From: Phytoactinopolyspora halophila
Lineage (GTDB): Bacteria; Actinomycetota; Actinomycetes; Jiangellales; Jiangellaceae
NCBI RefSeq assembly: GCF_003287285.1
Contig: NZ_QMIG01000022.1
Location: 1 to 64,000, forward strand
Direction: 5' to 3'
Length of the DNA stretch: 64,000 nt
Positions 8,792 through 17,841 of the stretch are shown in pieces (the first letter of the stretch is position 1; each line of letters opens with the position of its first letter). The translations under genes and the position numbers were made by a program. The notes under the pieces were generated by a model. It was not told the origin of the DNA, made no database searches, and worked only from the letters and a program-made list of their open reading frames with translations.

Positions 8792-9415
8792 TCACCGGTC
8801 GCTGCCCGGGTAGACCGTCAACGTGCCCGACGGGATCCGTTCGCCCAGGCCGATCTCCCACTCTCCGCCGTCGAACCGCTCGAACGAGAGGTAGTGGCCG
8901 TCGCGCCCTTCGAAGTCCACGTACTCCACCCTGCCGGACGTTCCCAATCCGGTGGTGCCCTCGGAGGTGAACTGCGCGGTGCCGTGCTCGTCGCGGCGGT
9001 ACTCGATGCCCTCGTGCGTGAGGACCTTCGCGCTCGGCTGCAGGTCGGAACCCTTGAGCTCGGTCCACATGACGACTTCGAGATCCGGATCCTCCTCGAC
9101 CGACAGCCACCTGCGGGTACCCGAGACGTCGTCGAGGAAGTGCTCGCTCCACTGGTATCCGCCCTCGCGCAGGCGCAGGGAGCCGCGGACGAAGAGGCGT
9201 TCGCCGAGGTACTCGACCATGTCGCCGGCTCGGAGCGTGCGCGGATCGCCGAACGTGCTCTGTCCCGGATCGAACGGATCCTGTGGTGGAGGAGGCGCCG
9301 GCTCCGCGCGGTTCCGCGACCGGACGGCACGCACGATCACGACCACCGCCACAACGATCGCGGCGATGACGAGGATGGCCACGATGGCTTCCACGGTTCC
9401 CCTCGCGTTTCTCAC
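8792..9415 (-). CDS. DUF4178 domain protein with N-terminal membrane anchor
   Basis: 207 residues: one membrane helix near the start (VEAIVAILVIAAIVVAVVVIV), a basic/Pro-rich linker, then a DUF4178 domain (LRAGDMVEYLGERLFVRGSL, WSEHFLDD, YRRDEHGTAQF). First gene of the leftward DUF4178-DUF2617-DUF4247-DUF350-SpeE-like series, with only short gaps, so probably one operon. Function unknown. Confidence 0.85.
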   Translation of the reverse strand: MRNARGTVEAIVAILVIAAIVVAVVVIVRAVRSRNRAEPAPPPPQDPFDPGQSTFGDPRTLRAGDMVEYLGERLFVRGSLRLREGGYQWSEHFLDDVSGTRRWLSVEEDPDLEVVMWTELKGSDLQPSAKVLTHEGIEYRRDEHGTAQFTSEGTTGLGTSGRVEYVDFEGRDGHYLSFERFDGGEWEIGLGERIPSGTLTVYPGSDR

Positions 9416-9585
9416 GCATCGACGCGCTTGACGCTACACAACGAAAGTCCGCCCACACTCTACACGTGCGGGTGGGTCGCACACGCGTGCCCGTGCGGCA
9501 GCGGGCGTGCGGCTTCGCTAAGGTCCCACGCGGGGAGCCGTACCGTAAGCCATGCCAGGCACCGCGAGCGAAGGGGAGGTAACGC

Positions 9586-10632
9586 GTGCTGATCATCCTG
9601 ACGCGCCTGCGGCGCCAGTTGGCGCGAGTGCGCACTGGTGTGCCCGCGGCGGTGGTCATGGCATTCGTCTTCGTCACCAGCTGGCCGTTGATGGTCCTCT
9701 TCGAGCCGGCCGGCAGCCCGATCGTCGAGCCGGAGAACTACTGGTGGTGGTTCATCGTCACCGGATCCACGGTGGGGTACGGCGATTTCTACCCGGAGAC
9801 GGTCGGGGGGCACGTGGTCGGTGTCTACGTGATCGTCGGTGGTATTGCCGCCCTGACTACCCTGTTCACCCAGCTGGCGAACGTCATCGAGAGAGCGAGA
9901 GGACGGCGCATGCAAGGTGCCATCACGGTCGATGTGGCCGATCACGTGGTCGTGCTGGGGTACACCCCAGGCCGTACCGAGCGCATCGTGCACGGTATGC
10001 CCACCGAGGGGGGAAGGACGGTGGTGCTGTGCGCGTGGGACGACGTGGAGGCTCACCCGATGCCGGACCGGGATGTCGAGTTCGTCCGCGGTGACCTGAC
10101 CGATGTGGACGTGCTGCGCCGGGCGGGAGTCCACCGTGCGTACAGCGTCCTGGTGGATGCTCGCGACGACAACGAGGCACTGGCCATGGCCGTGTCGGTC
10201 CAGCACCTCAACCCGGAGGCGCACCTGGTGGTGGCGTTGCGCGACATGAGCCGGGCAGACCACCTGAAATACGTGAGCGAGTCGATCCGGTGCGTGCAGT
10301 GGCACATGCCCCGGATGGCGACCGAGGAGCTGCAGGATCCAGGCGTCACCCAGGTGTACATGGAACTCATGCGGTACGGCGGCGGCAATGCTTACTCGAT
10401 GCGGCTGCCGGACTCGATGGGAGGTGTGACGTTCGGCGCGTGCCAGACCGCGTTCGGCCAGGGCCACGACGCCACGGTGCTGGCCGTCCGGACGAGTGAG
10501 GGCTTGCAGGTGAGTCCCAGCTGGAGCACCGAGCTGCCCGCCGGTTCAGTGTTGTACTACGTCGGCCGCGAACGCCTGGAACCGGGACAGATCGCGGGGA
10601 CCGTGCGGAAAGCGGCCGTCCCGGGAGCGTGA
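9586..10632 (+). CDS. Two-TM potassium channel with RCK/TrkA-N domain
   Basis: 348 residues. The N-terminus has two membrane helices (about 20-40 and 80-105) around a pore loop with the K+ selectivity filter in STVGYGDFYP. A cytoplasmic RCK (TrkA-N, Rossmann) domain follows (VVVLGYTPGRTERIVH, then FVRGDLTDVDVLRRAGV). Such channels are gated by ligand binding to the RCK ring. It is divergent from the DUF4178 operon and belongs to the same conserved neighbourhood in many actinobacteria. Confidence 0.93.
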   Translation: MLIILTRLRRQLARVRTGVPAAVVMAFVFVTSWPLMVLFEPAGSPIVEPENYWWWFIVTGSTVGYGDFYPETVGGHVVGVYVIVGGIAALTTLFTQLANVIERARGRRMQGAITVDVADHVVVLGYTPGRTERIVHGMPTEGGRTVVLCAWDDVEAHPMPDRDVEFVRGDLTDVDVLRRAGVHRAYSVLVDARDDNEALAMAVSVQHLNPEAHLVVALRDMSRADHLKYVSESIRCVQWHMPRMATEELQDPGVTQVYMELMRYGGGNAYSMRLPDSMGGVTFGACQTAFGQGHDATVLAVRTSEGLQVSPSWSTELPAGSVLYYVGRERLEPGQIAGTVRKAAVPGA

Positions 10633-10754
10633 GGTTTCGAGATTGCTCGTCGGGGGAGGCGGGCGCCGGTGGTGATTCCCCACCCTCGCCTCACTGACTT
10701 CCGGGCTGCCGGCGGCATACTCGGCTCGCTCTGCGACGAGGGTGGGGATGGCCT

Positions 10755-11429
10755 TCAGGCGGCGGCCGGCCAGCGAGGTGAGCGGCCGAGGAAGGCGACG
10801 AGACCGTCCAGCGTCGGTTCGTCCGACCACGGCACCGGGGGACCGAAAGGCGCGCCAGGAGCGACACGGGTCTGCCCGTCCGGCACCATACGGGCGATTT
10901 CCCAGGCCCTGTCGAGCAGCGGCCCCTCGACCTGCAGTGGCCGGTCGAGTGTGCGGGCGAGATCCCAGGAATGGACGACGTAATCGACGAGATGCATTCC
11001 GATTGCCTGGTGAGCGGGGATGGTCAGGTCGGCCCCGAACTCCGGCATCGGCATCATCCGGTCCAGCTCTCTCGTCGCGAAGGCGGCCAGCACCCGCTCT
11101 GCCGACGAGCGGTGTGCCGCGACGGGGTCGGTGTTCGTCACCACCCACTTCCACCGGTCCAGGTCGCCGTCGCCGTGGTATGCCGCGGCGAAGCCCTCGT
11201 TCTGGGCCGTCATGTGAGCCAGCAAGCCGTACAGCGTCCATCCCACGCACGGCGTCGGCCTGTCCAGGTCTTCGGGACGGATCGTCTCCGCCAGGTCGAG
11301 GCTGAGCCCGACCGCCTGCGCATCCAGCTCGACGACGTCCGGGTCGGTTGTTCGGTCGGCATCGCTGTTGGCGCCCGTGCCGGGAGTGTTGCCGGCGCCG
11401 TTGTCGGCACCGTTGTCATTAGTAAGCAT
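10755..11429 (-). CDS. TIGR03086 family metal-binding protein (DinB/maleylpyruvate-isomerase-like)
   Basis: 224 residues. The four-helix DinB-like fold is indicated by TPCVGWTLYGLLAHMTAQNEGF and GMHLVDYVVHSWDLAR, whose histidines and aspartate form the usual metal site of TIGR03086/MDMPI-type proteins. These enzymes are often linked to mycothiol chemistry. It is divergent from a MarR regulator; the shared intergenic region carries a palindrome overlapping this gene's start. Confidence 0.82.
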   Translation of the reverse strand: MLTNDNGADNGAGNTPGTGANSDADRTTDPDVVELDAQAVGLSLDLAETIRPEDLDRPTPCVGWTLYGLLAHMTAQNEGFAAAYHGDGDLDRWKWVVTNTDPVAAHRSSAERVLAAFATRELDRMMPMPEFGADLTIPAHQAIGMHLVDYVVHSWDLARTLDRPLQVEGPLLDRAWEIARMVPDGQTRVAPGAPFGPPVPWSDEPTLDGLVAFLGRSPRWPAAA

Positions 11430-11453
11430 GTGCCTATCATATGCGCCTGCTTA
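11423..11453. promoter_or_regulatory. Probable MarR operator palindrome
   Basis: Inverted repeat with arms TAAGCATGTGCC and TGCGCCTGCTTA around TATCATA. It overlaps the start codon of the TIGR03086 gene and lies about 28 bp before the MarR start, the usual place for an autoregulatory MarR site. Confidence 0.55.
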
Positions 11454-11480
11454 TGAATTGTCGAAGGGTATCTTGCTCGT

Positions 11481-11930
11481 ATGCCTGACCAGTCAGAACG
11501 GCGTGCCGACCTGGCCGCCATGCTGCACCCGCTGTTTCAAGCACTGCTCGCAGCGGAGCGCCGTATACTGGCCCGCCACGAGATCTCGATGTGGGGGTAC
11601 TCCGTCCTCTCCGCGCTCGACGGTCAGCCGGCTCGCAGCCAGGCCGCACTCGCGCAGTCCATCGGCGCGGACAAGACCCGGATCATCGGCACCCTCGACG
11701 AACTTCAGGACGCTGGCTATATCATCCGCGAACCCGACCCCGCCGACCGCCGGGTTCACTTGCTGTCCGTCACCGACGCCGGCCAGCGGAAGTGCCGCGC
11801 AGCTCAGGCCGATATCCGGGCGGCAGAGGAGGCCCTGCTCGCCGAACTCACCCCGGCCCAGCGCAGAACGTTCCTCGACGTCCTCACCACCTTCGCGGAT
11901 TTACCCCTGGACGACATCCTGCGTGCCTGA
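11481..11930 (+). CDS. MarR family transcriptional regulator
   Basis: 149 residues with the winged helix-turn-helix of MarR proteins (SQAALAQSIGADKTRIIGTLDELQ recognition region and the RRVHLLSVTDAG wing). Such regulators are dimeric repressors released by small phenolic or oxidising ligands. Divergent from the TIGR03086 gene, which is its likely target. Confidence 0.9.
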   Translation: MPDQSERRADLAAMLHPLFQALLAAERRILARHEISMWGYSVLSALDGQPARSQAALAQSIGADKTRIIGTLDELQDAGYIIREPDPADRRVHLLSVTDAGQRKCRAAQADIRAAEEALLAELTPAQRRTFLDVLTTFADLPLDDILRA

Positions 11931-12139
11931 GCCGCTACACCCCGCGGATCACGGACAGGCCCGGGGCGGCGCCGCGTGTCGACCTCGGCGTAACCGACGT
12001 AGGGAGGTGTGATTATCACGAGTGGTGCCGCTTCTGTTGTTCCCGCGGGCGGTGGTCTGCGCTCTTCCTCTCGACGATCTCCAGTGGCACGATATCGACA
12101 ATTGCGCTTTAGGCGCGGCTACGCGAGAGAGGGAAGGAC

Positions 12140-12847
12140 ATGGATCACCATGAGCTCCGTGACCGGTTCGCGACACTGACGACGGCTCACCTGGCGGACG
12201 CCTGCATCCGCGCCGATGTTCCCGTGCGCTGTGCGCCCCCGTCACTGCGCCCAATGAATCCGGGCGACAGGGTGGTCGGTCCGGTGCGTCCCGCTCGGCA
12301 TGCCGGTAGCGTGGACGTGTTCCTGGAGGCGTGCACCGGCGCCGCCGAGGGCGATGTGCTAGTGGTTGACAACGCGGGACGCGTGGATGAGTCATGTGTT
12401 GGCGACCTCATCGTTCTGGAAGCGCAAGCGGCCGGGTTGACCGGCATCGTGATCTGGGGGCTGCATCGGGATTCGGCCGACATCGAAGCGATCGGACTTC
12501 CCCTGTTCAGCCTCGGGAGGACGCCGACCGGCCCGCTTCGCCTCGATCCGCAGCCCTCGGACGCGCTGACGTGGGCCGCGGTCGGCGAATGGACGATCGA
12601 GCTCGACGATGTGGTGGTCGGAGACGACGACGGCGTGCTGTTCATTCCAGCAGAGCAGGCGGGCGAACTGTTTGCGCTGGCCGAGAAGATTCGCGATACG
12701 GAGCGGCGTCAAACGGAGCTCATCCGCGCCGGCACCTCTTTACGGGATCAGCTCCAGTTCGACGCCTACCTCGCCAGGCGCCAGGAAAACCCGGCCCTGA
12801 CGTTTCGGGAGCACCTGCGAGCCCTGGGTGGCGCAATCGAGGAATGA
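12140..12847 (+). CDS. RraA-like / HMG-aldolase family protein
   Basis: 235 residues. The RraA/demethylmenaquinone-methyltransferase-like fold is seen in LTTAHLADAC near the start, then EGDVLVVDNAGR, a Gly-rich turn and GIVIWGLHRDSADI, where family enzymes keep R-D for substrate and metal binding. Members cleave 4-hydroxy-4-methyl-2-oxoglutarate-like acids or bind RNase E. Good RBS (GGGAAGG). It stands alone here, so the physiological substrate is unknown. Confidence 0.82.
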   Translation: MDHHELRDRFATLTTAHLADACIRADVPVRCAPPSLRPMNPGDRVVGPVRPARHAGSVDVFLEACTGAAEGDVLVVDNAGRVDESCVGDLIVLEAQAAGLTGIVIWGLHRDSADIEAIGLPLFSLGRTPTGPLRLDPQPSDALTWAAVGEWTIELDDVVVGDDDGVLFIPAEQAGELFALAEKIRDTERRQTELIRAGTSLRDQLQFDAYLARRQENPALTFREHLRALGGAIEE

Positions 12848-12936
12848 ATCCGACCGGTCGCCACGATCTCCAGAATCGCGTGCATCATGATGCCGGACAT
12901 CGTCAACGATCAAGGTCGCGGAAAGCACCGGCGATC

Positions 12937-12991
12937 GTCACCTTCCGCACCGCATGGACCAGCGACCGGTTCATGCGGTGCGGAAGGTGAC
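12937..12991. terminator. 20-bp perfect inverted repeat between convergent genes
   Basis: Perfect 20-bp arms (starting GTCACCTTCCGC, ending GCGGAAGGTGAC) around a 15-nt loop. It lies between the convergent RraA-like and PhoX genes and probably stops transcription from both sides. Confidence 0.7.
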
Positions 12992-13017
12992 CAGACCACG
13001 GTATGTAGGGCGAGTGG

Positions 13018-15141
13018 TCAGTCGCCGATGAAGGGCCTGTCGTTGCCGGGGGTCTTGCGCCACACCGTCACGACCGACGGCCGGGGCTGGTTCCCGTAGG
13101 GGAACGTCGACATGCGGTTCTCCGTCGTCGCGCCGCTCAATTCACCGGGGTGCTGGATGGCCATCAGAGCCGTACGGCCATCCGGTGTGATCGTCGGCCC
13201 GCAGCACTCGGCACCGGCCGGGACCGACGAGAACCGGCGCAGGTGGCCCTTGTCGTCGCCCTCGATCGGCATGACGAACATGCCGTCGTGCACGCCGGCG
13301 GAACCCGGCATGCCGTCGGTGGCGAGCCAGAGCCGCCCGGCCGGGTCGAAGGCGACGTTGTCCGGGCACGAGATCATGCTGACCTGCGACTTGTCGAACC
13401 CGTCATAGTAGGTTTCCGGGTCCTCCGGGTCACCACAGAGGATCACGATCGACCAGGTGAAGGACGTGGCAGCGGCATCGCCGTTGTCCTCGTCGATGCT
13501 GATGACATGGCCGAACCGGTTGTCCGGACGCGGGTTGGCCTCGTCCACCTCGGCGGGCGTGCGACGGTTGTTGTTGGTCAACGCGACGTAGACGGTTCCG
13601 GTGATCGGGTGCGGCTCGATGTCTTCGGGCCGGTCCATCTTGGTCGGCCCGACCTTGTCTGCGGCCAACCGGGTGAAGACGAGGACCTCCTCGACGCTCA
13701 TGCCGTCGACCTTGCTCTCGCCGTCCTCGATCAGCGGCAGCCACTCGCCGGTGCCGTCGAACAGGCCGTCATCTGGCGGGCTGTCCGGGAACTCGGGACT
13801 GTTGCCGGTGAACCTGGCGACGTAGAGGTCGCCGTCCTCCAACAGCGTCTTGTTGTGATCGCGGTGACGCTTGTTGTTGCCCGGCTTGTACTTCTTCTTC
13901 GAGACGAACTTGTAGATGTAGTCGAAGCGCTCGTCGTCGCCCATGTAGGCGACCACCCGGCCGTCGCGGGCGATGGTGACCGTGGCGCCCTCGTGTTTGA
14001 ATCGGCCCAGCGCGGTGAGCTTGCGTGGCGTCGACGTCCGGTCATACGGGTCGATCTCGACGACCCAGCCGTATCGGTTGGGTTCGTTCGGCTCGCTGGC
14101 GACGTCGAAGCGGTCCTCGACGCGTTCCCAGCCACGCCGGGTGCCGGGGCTGGTGCGGATGCCGTACCGGCCGAAACGTTCGCGGGTGGTGGCGTCGGTG
14201 ATGTCGTCGGTGGCGCCGAAATACTGGTGGAAGTTCTCCTCACCGGACAGGATCGTGCCCCACGGGGTGACACCGCCCGCGCAGTTGTTCAGCGTGCCCA
14301 GCACGGTGGTGCCGCTGGGATCGTCGCTGGTCTTCAGCAGGTCGCTACCGGCGGCGGGGCCGACGAGCTTGAACTCGCTCCAGGTGTGCAGGCGGCGGTT
14401 GTTCCGGCGACGCTTGGTGGGCCTCCACTCGCCGGTGTCGCCGACCCGTTCGATCTCGACGACGGAGAACCCGTGCGCGGCCATGGCGATGCGCAGCTGC
14501 TCCTCGGTGGCCGACTCCGCATCGGTCCAGCCGTGGAACATCAGGTTCTCGTTGGTGTACTCGTGGTTGACGCACAACAGTGCCCGGTTGAGGTTGCGGT
14601 CCAGCGGCAGGACGGCGACGAAGTCGCAGTTGTAGCCGAACTGGCCCTGCTGAGCCTCGACGCTCTGGTTGTCGAAGTCGAAGTCGGGTGCGCCCTGCTC
14701 CACCGGATCGCCCCAGGACATGGTGACCGACCAGTCGTAGCCGTTGGGCACCACCACGCTGTCGACGGTGTTGCCGGTGACGGCCTGGAATCCGATCGGG
14801 CGACCGTACTCTGGCGCGTCGATCCGCAGCTCGTCACCGGCGGGTGGGCGGCGTCCGGCGGTGGCCACCGGCGCCGTGGTCCGGGTGGTGGCGGCCGCCG
14901 GACCGGCCACGGCGCCGGTGCCGACGACGAGCGCGGCGGCTGCACCGCCGAGCAGGCCCCGGCGCGAGATGGCCTTCTGGACCATGTCGCCGAAGTACTC
15001 GTTGTCGCTGGTGTTGGGTGCCGGGTGCGCGCACTGGTCGGCGCACCGGTACATGCAGGTCATGGCGCTGCGTCCGCCGTGACCGTTGTTGAGCAGCGGC
15101 AGCAGGCGGTGGCGGCCGGTGCCGTTCGTGGTGTCGGGCAT
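13018..15141 (-). CDS. phoX: PhoX family alkaline phosphatase (DUF839)
   Basis: About 707 residues from the ATG at 15,141, which has an AAGGGA ribosome site. A Tat signal begins about residue 60 (ISRRGLLGG plus hydrophobic stretch to AGPAAA), unusually far from the N-terminus, as is typical of PhoX. The rest is the six-bladed propeller-like DUF839 domain (LCVNHEYTNENLM, NNCAGGVTPWGTILSGEEN, DRPEDIEPHPITGTVYVALT). PhoX enzymes are Ca/Fe-dependent phosphomonoesterases exported folded. A Pho box was not recognised upstream. Confidence 0.92.
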   Translation of the reverse strand: MPDTTNGTGRHRLLPLLNNGHGGRSAMTCMYRCADQCAHPAPNTSDNEYFGDMVQKAISRRGLLGGAAAALVVGTGAVAGPAAATTRTTAPVATAGRRPPAGDELRIDAPEYGRPIGFQAVTGNTVDSVVVPNGYDWSVTMSWGDPVEQGAPDFDFDNQSVEAQQGQFGYNCDFVAVLPLDRNLNRALLCVNHEYTNENLMFHGWTDAESATEEQLRIAMAAHGFSVVEIERVGDTGEWRPTKRRRNNRRLHTWSEFKLVGPAAGSDLLKTSDDPSGTTVLGTLNNCAGGVTPWGTILSGEENFHQYFGATDDITDATTRERFGRYGIRTSPGTRRGWERVEDRFDVASEPNEPNRYGWVVEIDPYDRTSTPRKLTALGRFKHEGATVTIARDGRVVAYMGDDERFDYIYKFVSKKKYKPGNNKRHRDHNKTLLEDGDLYVARFTGNSPEFPDSPPDDGLFDGTGEWLPLIEDGESKVDGMSVEEVLVFTRLAADKVGPTKMDRPEDIEPHPITGTVYVALTNNNRRTPAEVDEANPRPDNRFGHVISIDEDNGDAAATSFTWSIVILCGDPEDPETYYDGFDKSQVSMISCPDNVAFDPAGRLWLATDGMPGSAGVHDGMFVMPIEGDDKGHLRRFSSVPAGAECCGPTITPDGRTALMAIQHPGELSGATTENRMSTFPYGNQPRPSVVTVWRKTPGNDRPFIGD

Positions 15142-15317
15142 GGGGGTCCCTTCGTGACAGTCCAGCACGTCTGTGTTTCGAAACATAGAAATCAGCCGAT
15201 GCAAGAACCACCACGGAGGGGCGAACACTGAGTAAAGGGCTGATGAGTTAGGTAAGCCTGTGTTCACGCACGATCCAAGATCGCCGCGCCCCTGACCTTC
15301 ACGCGCTCCCCGCCCAC

Positions 15318-15379
15318 CTCCCATGATCATGAAGAGTTCGCGAGCCATGAGGCCCCCAAATCGTTCATGATCATGGGAG
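15318..15379. repeat. Inverted repeat with 16-bp arms around TGATCATG
   Basis: Arms CTCCCATGATCATGAA and TTCATGATCATGGGAG are perfect complements, separated by 30 bp. The element lies between the PhoX start and the end of the VOC gene, so it may terminate leftward transcription of the VOC unit. Confidence 0.6.
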
Positions 15380-15411
15380 TTTGCGAGGGAGGTGGGGAGG
15401 TGGGGTAGAGG

Positions 15412-15780
15412 TCAGCCGGCGGTGTCGTCGGGTTGATAGATGCCGAACGTGTTGCCCTCCGTGTCGAGGAAGTAACCCTGCCAGCACCGGCCGGGCACGG
15501 CAAACTTCGGCAGCGCGACCTGCCCGCCCAGCTCGGCGATCCGATCGTGGGTCCGATCGAAATCGGCTACCTCGAACGAGACGACGAAGGCGTTGCAGCC
15601 GCGCTCCGAGTCCGGTGCTGGCTCGGGCCGGGGAAGCAGGCCGCCGGCCAGCTGGTCGCCGTGCACGCGCCAGTACTCGACCGGCAGGTTCTCGTCCGCC
15701 TTCTCGACCGACCAGCCGAAGAGCCGGCGGTAGAAGTCGGCGGCGCGAGCGGGGTCGTCGGCGTGGATCTCGAAGTACAT
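15412..15780 (-). CDS. VOC (glyoxalase/bleomycin resistance) family protein
   Basis: About 122 residues from ATG 15,780, preceded by a perfect AGGAGG. Typical VOC features: MYFEIHADDPARAADFYRRLFGW at the start and GCWQGYFLDTEGNTFGIYQ at the end, carrying metal-ligand positions of the beta-alpha-beta-beta-beta fold. Single-domain, so it would act as a dimer. It is codirectional with and downstream of a MerR regulator; substrate unknown. Confidence 0.85.
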   Translation of the reverse strand: MYFEIHADDPARAADFYRRLFGWSVEKADENLPVEYWRVHGDQLAGGLLPRPEPAPDSERGCNAFVVSFEVADFDRTHDRIAELGGQVALPKFAVPGRCWQGYFLDTEGNTFGIYQPDDTAG

Positions 15781-15906
15781 GATTGTCCTCCTGGAGGTGT
15801 GTCGTGGATGCCTCCTGCGCACCACTGGGCAGGAGGTGAAGCTGTTGATCAGGATCTGTGGTCGGGTGAACGAATGAGTGGACGAGGCCGAGGGCGAGTG
15901 GACGGG

Positions 15907-16719
15907 TCAGCGGGTGACGGGTTCCTGCAGTTCGGTCACCGCCGGCAGGCAATCGTCGGTGGCCTCGAGGGTGACCTCCCGCTGATATCCCGCGGAACGG
16001 TAACCGTTGGCGTCGATCCACCGGGCCAGCATTTGCACGGTGGGCATCACGTCGTTCATGGAACCGTGATGCACGACGGTGGCCGCCTGCTCGATCTCCG
16101 GCAGGTCCACGATGGCGAAGTCCCCGGATCCCGGCTCCGCGTTCACCGGAATCGCGGCGTGCACGAGCACCGAACCGTTGTCGGCGTCGTCGTAATAGGC
16201 GATGGCTGGTCCGGCGGGGGAGAGGTTGGCGGCGGCCAGGCGCTCCCCGAGCTCGGCATACAGCGGCCCGATCACCGGGCTGATCGCCTGTGGCTCGAAG
16301 TCCTCGGCGGTGCCGGTCAGCTCGGCCACCCGGACCGCCGGGATCCGTTTGATCTGGATGTCAGTGGTGGGCATGTGTCCCTCCGCGTCGATCACGGAGA
16401 GCCTCGCCTCGACCTGCGCGAGCCGCGCCGTGTCGGCCGCGATCTGTTCGCGCAGCTCGGCCTGGCGCAGCCGCAGCATCCCGCGTAGCTCGGTCACGTC
16501 GACGTTGTCGTGCAGGATGTCGGCCACCTGCTGCAGGGTGAAACCGAGATCTTTCAACACGACGATGCGGTTGAGCGTGGCGAGCTGGGACGCCTCGTAG
16601 TACCGGTAGCCGGTGCACTCGTCGACCCGGGCGGGGCGCAGCAGCCCCACGGCGTCGTAGTGCCGCAACATCCGCACCGATACCCGGCCGTGCCTGGCGA
16701 AGTCTCCGATGGTGAACAT
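15907..16719 (-). CDS. MerR family regulator with GyrI-like effector domain
   Basis: About 270 residues from ATG 16,719. N-terminal MerR winged HTH (FTIGDFARHGRVSVRMLRHYDAVGLL; YRYYEASQLATLNRI), a long dimerisation helix (about 75-115), and a C-terminal GyrI-like small-molecule domain (about 120-270), as in BmrR/TipA-type regulators. Its own promoter has the long 19-bp spacer typical of MerR targets. The divergent-looking LLM gene promoter further upstream has the same spacing. Confidence 0.88.
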   Translation of the reverse strand: MFTIGDFARHGRVSVRMLRHYDAVGLLRPARVDECTGYRYYEASQLATLNRIVVLKDLGFTLQQVADILHDNVDVTELRGMLRLRQAELREQIAADTARLAQVEARLSVIDAEGHMPTTDIQIKRIPAVRVAELTGTAEDFEPQAISPVIGPLYAELGERLAAANLSPAGPAIAYYDDADNGSVLVHAAIPVNAEPGSGDFAIVDLPEIEQAATVVHHGSMNDVMPTVQMLARWIDANGYRSAGYQREVTLEATDDCLPAVTELQEPVTR

Positions 16720-16729
16720 GACGACTCCA

Positions 16730-16766
16730 GACGTACGGCCTGACACGATGTGAGGGTCAAGTGACC
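16730..16766 (-). promoter_or_regulatory. MerR-type promoter (TTGACC, 19-bp spacer, TACGTC)
   Basis: On the reverse strand, TTGACC (16,760-16,755) is followed after exactly 19 bp by TACGTC (16,735-16,730), with the start codon about 11 bp further. GGTCAAGTGACC overlaps the -35 as a perfect dyad. The overlong spacer is the hallmark of promoters twisted into activity by MerR proteins. Confidence 0.55.
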
Positions 16767-16901
16767 AGGTGGGCGGTCAACATTGGTGCACCAGAGTGCG
16801 ATCACGCTGGTGACGACGCCCGTGGTAAACATAGCTGATGAGCCGGCACGCCGGCCTGCCGGCTCAGTTCTCCGTTCCGCCGGCCGGGAACGGCTCGCGA
16901 T

Positions 16902-17735
16902 TCAGTGGATCAGTTTGTGGGCGAGTTCCCGCTCGACGGCGAGGCGGTCCGGCCCGTCGTGATCGTTCAAGACGCTGAGAACGACGTGGTCGGCGCCGGC
17001 GTCCAGGTGGGCCTGAACTCTGGCGGCGATGGCGTCGGCGTCACCCCAGGCGGTGACGGCGTCGACGAGCCGGTCGCTCAGGTCGCTCACGTCGGTGTCG
17101 TTGAAGCCCATCCGCCTGAAATTTGCGGCGTATCCGCTGACGCTGGCCAGGAAACTCAATGGCTGTCTGGCGATGTCGCGGGCGCGAGACGAGTCGGACT
17201 CCAAGACGACGAGTTCGTCGACGATCAGCGTGGAGTCCGGCCCGAGGATCCGGCGTGCGTCGGCTGTGTACTCCGGGGTCACCAGGAGAGGAATGGTGCC
17301 GGCGGACTGCTCGCGGGCCAGGGCGAGCTTGCGGGGCCCGATAGCGGCGACGATCCGGCGATCGACGGGAACGGGCCGTTCGGCCGCGTCCAGCTGGTCG
17401 AGGAACTGGCTGAGCGCGGCGAGCGGTTTGGCTGCGCGTTGTGGTCCGCCGAGCCCGACGATGAATCGGCCCGGGTGCCGGGTCTCCAGGTCGGCGTAGG
17501 TGGCAAGTACGGTGTCCGGGCCGTACAGATCGAGTGGGATGATCGCCGGCGCCACCGAGATGGTCGAGGTGGCGTCGAGAATGTCGGCGAGCGGCGTGAG
17601 CGTGGTCAGTTGCCCGCCCGGCACCCAGATCGTCGAGTACCCCAGTTTCTCCAGTTCGGCGGCGTCGTGCAGATACGTGTCGTCCGCCGACACGTTCAAC
17701 GACACGCCGATCTGTCCCAATTCGATCCGGGTCAT
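16902..17735 (-). CDS. LLM class F420-dependent oxidoreductase (TIGR03620-like)
   Basis: About 277 residues with a luciferase-like TIM barrel (GYSTIWVPGG, DATSTISVAPAIIPLDLYGP, GRFIVGLGGPQRAA, AIAARVQAHLDAGADHVVLSVL). The layout matches the TIGR03620 group of coenzyme-F420-linked oxidoreductases; hydride acceptor unknown. ATG 17,735 has GGAG at the right distance; a GTG four codons upstream is less likely. A SoxR-box-like promoter lies upstream. Confidence 0.85.
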   Translation of the reverse strand: MTRIELGQIGVSLNVSADDTYLHDAAELEKLGYSTIWVPGGQLTTLTPLADILDATSTISVAPAIIPLDLYGPDTVLATYADLETRHPGRFIVGLGGPQRAAKPLAALSQFLDQLDAAERPVPVDRRIVAAIGPRKLALAREQSAGTIPLLVTPEYTADARRILGPDSTLIVDELVVLESDSSRARDIARQPLSFLASVSGYAANFRRMGFNDTDVSDLSDRLVDAVTAWGDADAIAARVQAHLDAGADHVVLSVLNDHDGPDRLAVERELAHKLIH

Positions 17736-17785
17736 GTCTCGCTCCACTTCAATCGCTGGTCATTGGTGCGCTGTGCACGTGCCAA

Positions 17786-17819
17786 TGCACGCTAGGACCT
17801 CAACTAAGCTTGAGGTCAA
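17786..17819 (-). promoter_or_regulatory. SoxR-box-like promoter with 19-bp spacer
   Basis: Reverse strand TTGACC, 19-bp spacer, TAGCGT. The spacer holds CCTCAAGCTTAGTTGAGG, a dyad with the same outer CCTCAA/TTGAGG as the canonical SoxR box. It points at the LLM oxidoreductase gene, implying control by a MerR/SoxR-type regulator. Confidence 0.6.
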
Positions 17820-17841
17820 GCGACATCTCTGGAGCCGCTCC

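Noticed and set aside
13150-15231. 693-codon rightward frame opposite phoX
   Set aside because: Low-complexity Val/Asp/Gly translation with no motif; the reverse frame is an unmistakable PhoX.
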